Source: Kiritimatiellia bacterium
GTDB lineage: Bacteria; Verrucomicrobiota; Kiritimatiellia; PWTM01
DNA: 64,000 bases
NCBI GenBank assembly: GCA_026417735.1
Contig: JAOACR010000020.1
Location: forward strand, 62,001 to 126,000
Direction: 5' to 3'
The translations under genes and the position numbers were made by a program. The notes beneath the pieces are model-generated. The model had not been told where the DNA came from, searched no databases, and saw only the letters and a list, made by a program, of their open reading frames with translations. Of the stretch, positions 61,375-64,000 are shown piece after piece. How positions within the stretch are numbered: the first letter of the stretch is position 1; every line of letters begins with the position of its first letter.

Positions 61375-62070
61375 ATGCATTGCCGCACGTGGTCCTTCGC
61401 GATCGCTCTGATGCTCGTGACATTCTACGCCGCCGCCGGAGAACCGCGGCTCCTGTTCGACGGGGTATCCACGAACGGCTGGGTCCTTCGCGGCGGACAT
61501 GCCCGCTTCCGGATTGAGGACGGTTGCCTCGTCGGCACAACGGTCACCGGTCAGCCGAACTCTTTCCTTTGTCCGCCCGGTGAGTACGGCGATTTTGTGC
61601 TCGAATTCGAATACCTCGTGGCTCCGAAGTTGAACTCGGGAGTGCAGATCCGCAGCCAGTGCTTCGATCGTCCGGTCGAAGTGGAGCACAAAGGCAAGAA
61701 GATCGTCGTGCCGGCCGGCCGGGTGCACGGCTATCAGGTCGAGATCGACAACGACCCCCACCGTGCGCGGTTCTGGAGCGCGGGTCTGTACGAAGAGGGC
61801 TGCCGCGGCTGGATTTTTCCCGGCTTCGCCGGTGGCGATGGCGCCGCGTTCACCGAACAGGGACGCCGGCTGACCAAAGTGGACGACTGGAACCGCGTCC
61901 GCATCGAGTGCCACGGCGACTCGATCCGCACCTGGTTGAACGGCGAGCTGCGGGTGGAGGCCCGGGACGCCCGCGTTGCGAAAGGGTTTATTGGGTTTCA
62001 GGTCCACAGTCACAAGGAGCCGGGCCTCGAGGTGCGATGGCGGAACATTCGAATCCGCGAGTTGCCGTGA
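61375..62070 (+). CDS. Secreted DUF1080 (3-keto-disaccharide hydrolase-type) protein
   Basis: The 231-residue protein has a signal peptide (MHCRTWSFAIALMLVTFYAA) and a beta-sandwich with LLFDGVSTNGWVLRGGHARF, GDFVLEFEYLVAPKLNSGVQ, a long insert IVVPAGRVHGYQVEIDNDPH, RIECHGDSIRTWLNGELRVE, and FQVHSHKEPGLEVRWRNIRI. The ATG at 61375 was chosen because GAGGAG precedes it at good spacing; an ATG at 61360 lies within that sequence. It overlaps the next gene (GTGA) and is divergent from trxB. It is the second such protein in the window and may act on 3-keto or deoxy glycosides. Confidence 0.9.
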   Translation: MHCRTWSFAIALMLVTFYAAAGEPRLLFDGVSTNGWVLRGGHARFRIEDGCLVGTTVTGQPNSFLCPPGEYGDFVLEFEYLVAPKLNSGVQIRSQCFDRPVEVEHKGKKIVVPAGRVHGYQVEIDNDPHRARFWSAGLYEEGCRGWIFPGFAGGDGAAFTEQGRRLTKVDDWNRVRIECHGDSIRTWLNGELRVEARDARVAKGFIGFQVHSHKEPGLEVRWRNIRIRELP

Positions 62071-63482
62071 CCCGCGGACGTTCCAGCACGGTACCGGCGG
62101 TACTGCTGGCGACCGCTGCAGTATTCATCGTTGCTCGCGCCGGTGCGGCCGATGTGGTTGATCCGCTCCTGGTGCGGGTTGAGGCGAAGCGCCGGACGAC
62201 CGACTCCGCATGGCAATGGATGGAAACGCGCTCGCTCGCCAGCGTCGAGGACATCGGCGAGCTTCGCGCGCCACCTCAAAACCGCTGGGGCGGCCGAGCC
62301 GACCGCGTGATCGCGCCACCGGGCCGCTTCCGCGTACTCCGCGACGGCCGCCGCTGGATCTTTGCCGACCCGGACGGCTGCGAATGGTTCAGTATCGGAA
62401 TCTGCAGCGTCTCCACGGGGCGCTCCCCGCGCAGCCAGGAGGCGCTCCGGCAACGGTTTGGTTCCATCGAGCGGTGGGCGGAGGAGGTCACCGATCTGCT
62501 CTGGCGACACGGCTTCAATACGCTGGCCTGCTGGTCCGACTGGTCGCGTCTGCGGCAGGTCCGCCGCCCCATGCCCTACACCACGCAGTTGAACCTGATG
62601 GGCTCGTTCGGCCGACGGTATCACGGCGCCTGGCAGGTGTCCGGACATCTCGCGTACAGCAACAACTGCATCCCGGTCTTCGATCCCCGCTTTGCCGAGT
62701 TTGCGCGAATGCTCGCCGCGGAAATCCTCGCGCCGATCCGCGACGACCCGCTGTGCGTGGGGCACTTCTCCGACAACGAGCTACCGTTTCCCGAGGACGC
62801 GCTGGAGCGTCACCTCGCGTTGCCAGCCGGTACCGCCGGACGGGAGGAAGCGGTTCGATGGCTGCGCGCGCGGCGGCCCAACAGCCCCGCCGAACAACCA
62901 ACGACGGCGGACCGCGCCGCCTTCCTCGAACATCTCGCGGAAACCTACTTCCGGTTGTGCGCGGAGGCGATCCGCGCCGCCGCCCCTCGCCACCTCTATC
63001 TCGGCGCCCGATTCCATGGCGCCGACCTGCGCCGACCCGAACTATTCCGCGCCGCCGGGCGCCATGTGGACGTGATCTCCGTGAACTGGTACGGCGTCTG
63101 GACACCAGAGGCGGCGCGCATCGCCGAGTGGGCCACCGCCGCCCAGCGTCCGGTGATGATCACGGAATGGTACGCAAAGGGAATGGACTCCGGCCTCGAC
63201 AACGTGAGCGGCGCCGGCTGGACCGTCAAAACTCAGCGCGATCGCGGTCTGTTCTATCAAAACTTCACCCTCGCATTGCTCCGCTCGCCCGACTGCGTGG
63301 GCTGGCACTGGTTCAAGTACATGGACAACGACCCCGCGGATACCCGGGCGGACCCTTCCAACCGGGATTCGAACAAAGGGATTGTCAGTGCGACCTATCA
63401 GCCCTGGACGGAGCTGCTGGTTCGAATGCGTGCGCTGAACGAGCTGGCGTATCCGCTCCGGGATCGTCTGGCACCGCGCTGA
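62067..63482 (+). CDS. Secreted agarase-like glycoside hydrolase (clan GH-A type)
   Basis: The 471-residue protein uses a GTG overlapping the DUF1080 stop and has a signal peptide (TRGRSSTVPAVLLATAAVFI). A TIM barrel follows: FNTLACWSDWSRLRQVRR, IPVFDPRFAEFARMLAAE, VGHFSDNELPFPEDAL (acid/base Glu in NE), YLGARFHGADLRRPE, VDVISVNWYGVW and PVMITEWYAKGMDSGL with a nucleophile Glu. VGWHWFKYMDNDPADTRADP closes it. This is the layout of GH50-like beta-agarases and related enzymes. An ATG at 62037 is an alternative start. Acts probably outside the cell on a galactan or related glycan. Confidence 0.8.
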   Translation: MTRGRSSTVPAVLLATAAVFIVARAGAADVVDPLLVRVEAKRRTTDSAWQWMETRSLASVEDIGELRAPPQNRWGGRADRVIAPPGRFRVLRDGRRWIFADPDGCEWFSIGICSVSTGRSPRSQEALRQRFGSIERWAEEVTDLLWRHGFNTLACWSDWSRLRQVRRPMPYTTQLNLMGSFGRRYHGAWQVSGHLAYSNNCIPVFDPRFAEFARMLAAEILAPIRDDPLCVGHFSDNELPFPEDALERHLALPAGTAGREEAVRWLRARRPNSPAEQPTTADRAAFLEHLAETYFRLCAEAIRAAAPRHLYLGARFHGADLRRPELFRAAGRHVDVISVNWYGVWTPEAARIAEWATAAQRPVMITEWYAKGMDSGLDNVSGAGWTVKTQRDRGLFYQNFTLALLRSPDCVGWHWFKYMDNDPADTRADPSNRDSNKGIVSATYQPWTELLVRMRALNELAYPLRDRLAPR

Positions 63483-63872
63483 GGCGCCGAGGAAGATGAC
63501 CTGTTCCCCCTCCAAGGGTTGGAAGCCTCCGCGTCCGGACGATCCAACCATGGGAACACTGCCGGTGCGTCCCGCGGGGCAAACTCTGCGCCGGAGCCAC
63601 GAACCCTCACTGTCTGCGACGAGCTGAAACAATGGGGGCGACGCCTCCCTGGGCGGGGTAGCGATGACGCCGCGCGGTTCCGGCGCGATCGCATCGTGGC
63701 CGGTTTCGGCGCGCGATTGAAGCCGGCCGCCGGCGCGCGGCAGCGGCGGACGATCACCCCTGCCCTCTCGGTCCTGCAGAGCGGGTTCCGTTGGCCCCGT
63801 CTCCGGCCGGCTGCCACCCCCCTCGCTGAGCCCCTCGTTGTCGGGTCGCGAACACGGCGGTACGATGAGCCT
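63483..63872. other. Intergenic region, nothing recognised
   Basis: A 390-base stretch between the agarase-like gene and the glycosyltransferase start. It contains no convincing gene, RNA or repeat. GC-rich short inverted repeats are present but none has a T-tract. Confidence 0.4.
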
Positions 63873-64000
63873 GTGAAAGTGGCGATCGTCACGGCGGGTT
63901 CGGGCGGCCGGTTCTACTGCCAGAACTGCCATCGCGACCTTGCGCTTGCACGCGCACTCCGCGCGGCCGGCGTGGACGTGGTGATTGTCCCGCTCTATTT
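63873..64000 (+). CDS. Family 4 glycosyltransferase, N-terminal part (cut by window edge)
   Basis: The frame opens with GTG at 63873 and reads VKVAIVTAGSGGRFYCQNCH then RDLALARALRAAGVDVVIVP to the right edge. It is the first Rossmann strand-helix-strand of a GT4-type (GT-B fold) glycosyltransferase. The Cys pair C-x-x-C after the first strand, followed by RDxALaRAL, is a variant seen in PVC-type members. The rest lies outside the window, so neither length nor acceptor can be judged. Confidence 0.6.
   Translation, partial: MKVAIVTAGSGGRFYCQNCHRDLALARALRAAGVDVVIVPLY

Noticed and set aside
1-64000. CRISPR arrays, insertion sequences, integrases and rRNA genes
   Set aside because: No regularly spaced direct repeats, transposase motifs, integrase motifs or rRNA-like conserved stretches were seen on either strand.

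Overview
The window is about 64 kb of very GC-rich bacterial DNA, roughly two thirds G+C. The gene content suggests a member of the PVC superphylum (Verrucomicrobiota, Kiritimatiellota, Lentisphaerota or Planctomycetota). Reasons are two DUF1080-type secreted proteins, a DUF6259-type protein, several large secreted polysaccharide-active enzymes, an archaeal/eukaryotic-type prolyl-tRNA synthetase, and dense ATGA/GTGA gene overlaps. This placement is inferred from gene families; there is no rRNA or other phylogenetic marker here. No CRISPR array, insertion sequence, integrase, phage gene or replication origin was found.

Layout. 1-4.4 kb: a sorbitol-6-phosphate dehydrogenase-like SDR, a PP2C-like phosphatase and a PAS histidine kinase with a degenerate receiver tail, then a secreted EF-hand protein. 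4.5-8.3 kb (minus): leuS, a small membrane protein and agmatine deiminase. 8.4-13 kb (plus): a ten-gene overlapping operon for an Mrp/Mbh-type cation/proton antiporter membrane module, with an EIIA-like and a PII-like regulator embedded in it. 13-16.3 kb: glgC and folB facing a DRE-TIM aldolase and a DUF1080 protein. 16.4-19.5 kb: proS and a secreted pectate-lyase-like protein. 19.5-25.9 kb (minus): cardiolipin synthase, pyrF, M48 protease, peroxiredoxin, thioferritin-like protein and an exopolysaccharide-priming glycosyltransferase. 25.9-31.3 kb (minus): a DUF6259 protein and a four-domain persulfide/CoA-disulfide reductase fusion. 31.8-33 kb (plus): a macrodomain protein and two small proteins. 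33-36.3 kb (minus): proB-proA-DUF3108. 36.4-39.2 kb (minus): a frameshifted relic and a secreted lyase-like protein. 39.3-48.7 kb: msrB, a secreted metalloprotease with NPCBM, an LplT-acyltransferase-AMP ligase fusion, and a three-gene envelope operon (secreted protein, PEGA/PA-IL-like protein, porin). 49.3-51.3 kb: a beta-helix polysaccharide-active protein. 51.3-53.8 kb: a decayed region with zinc-finger relics next to a tRNA-Pro. 54-61.2 kb (minus): trxB, an MsbA-like ABC exporter, an anchored protein, a CHASE2 adenylate cyclase, an MBL hydrolase and a TrmH-family methyltransferase. 61.4-64 kb (plus): a DUF1080 protein, an agarase-like hydrolase, and the start of a GT4 glycosyltransferase.

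Together these suggest a polysaccharide-degrading, envelope-rich Gram-negative-type cell. Housekeeping genes (leuS, proS, pyrF, folB, proBA, trxB, glgC) are interleaved with secreted carbohydrate-active proteins and sulfur/oxidative-stress enzymes. The most distinctive loci are the antiporter operon with embedded regulators (8.4-13 kb), the CoA-disulfide reductase-rhodanese-TusA-DsrE fusion, the PEGA/lectin-like/porin operon, and the decayed tRNA-adjacent zinc-finger region.
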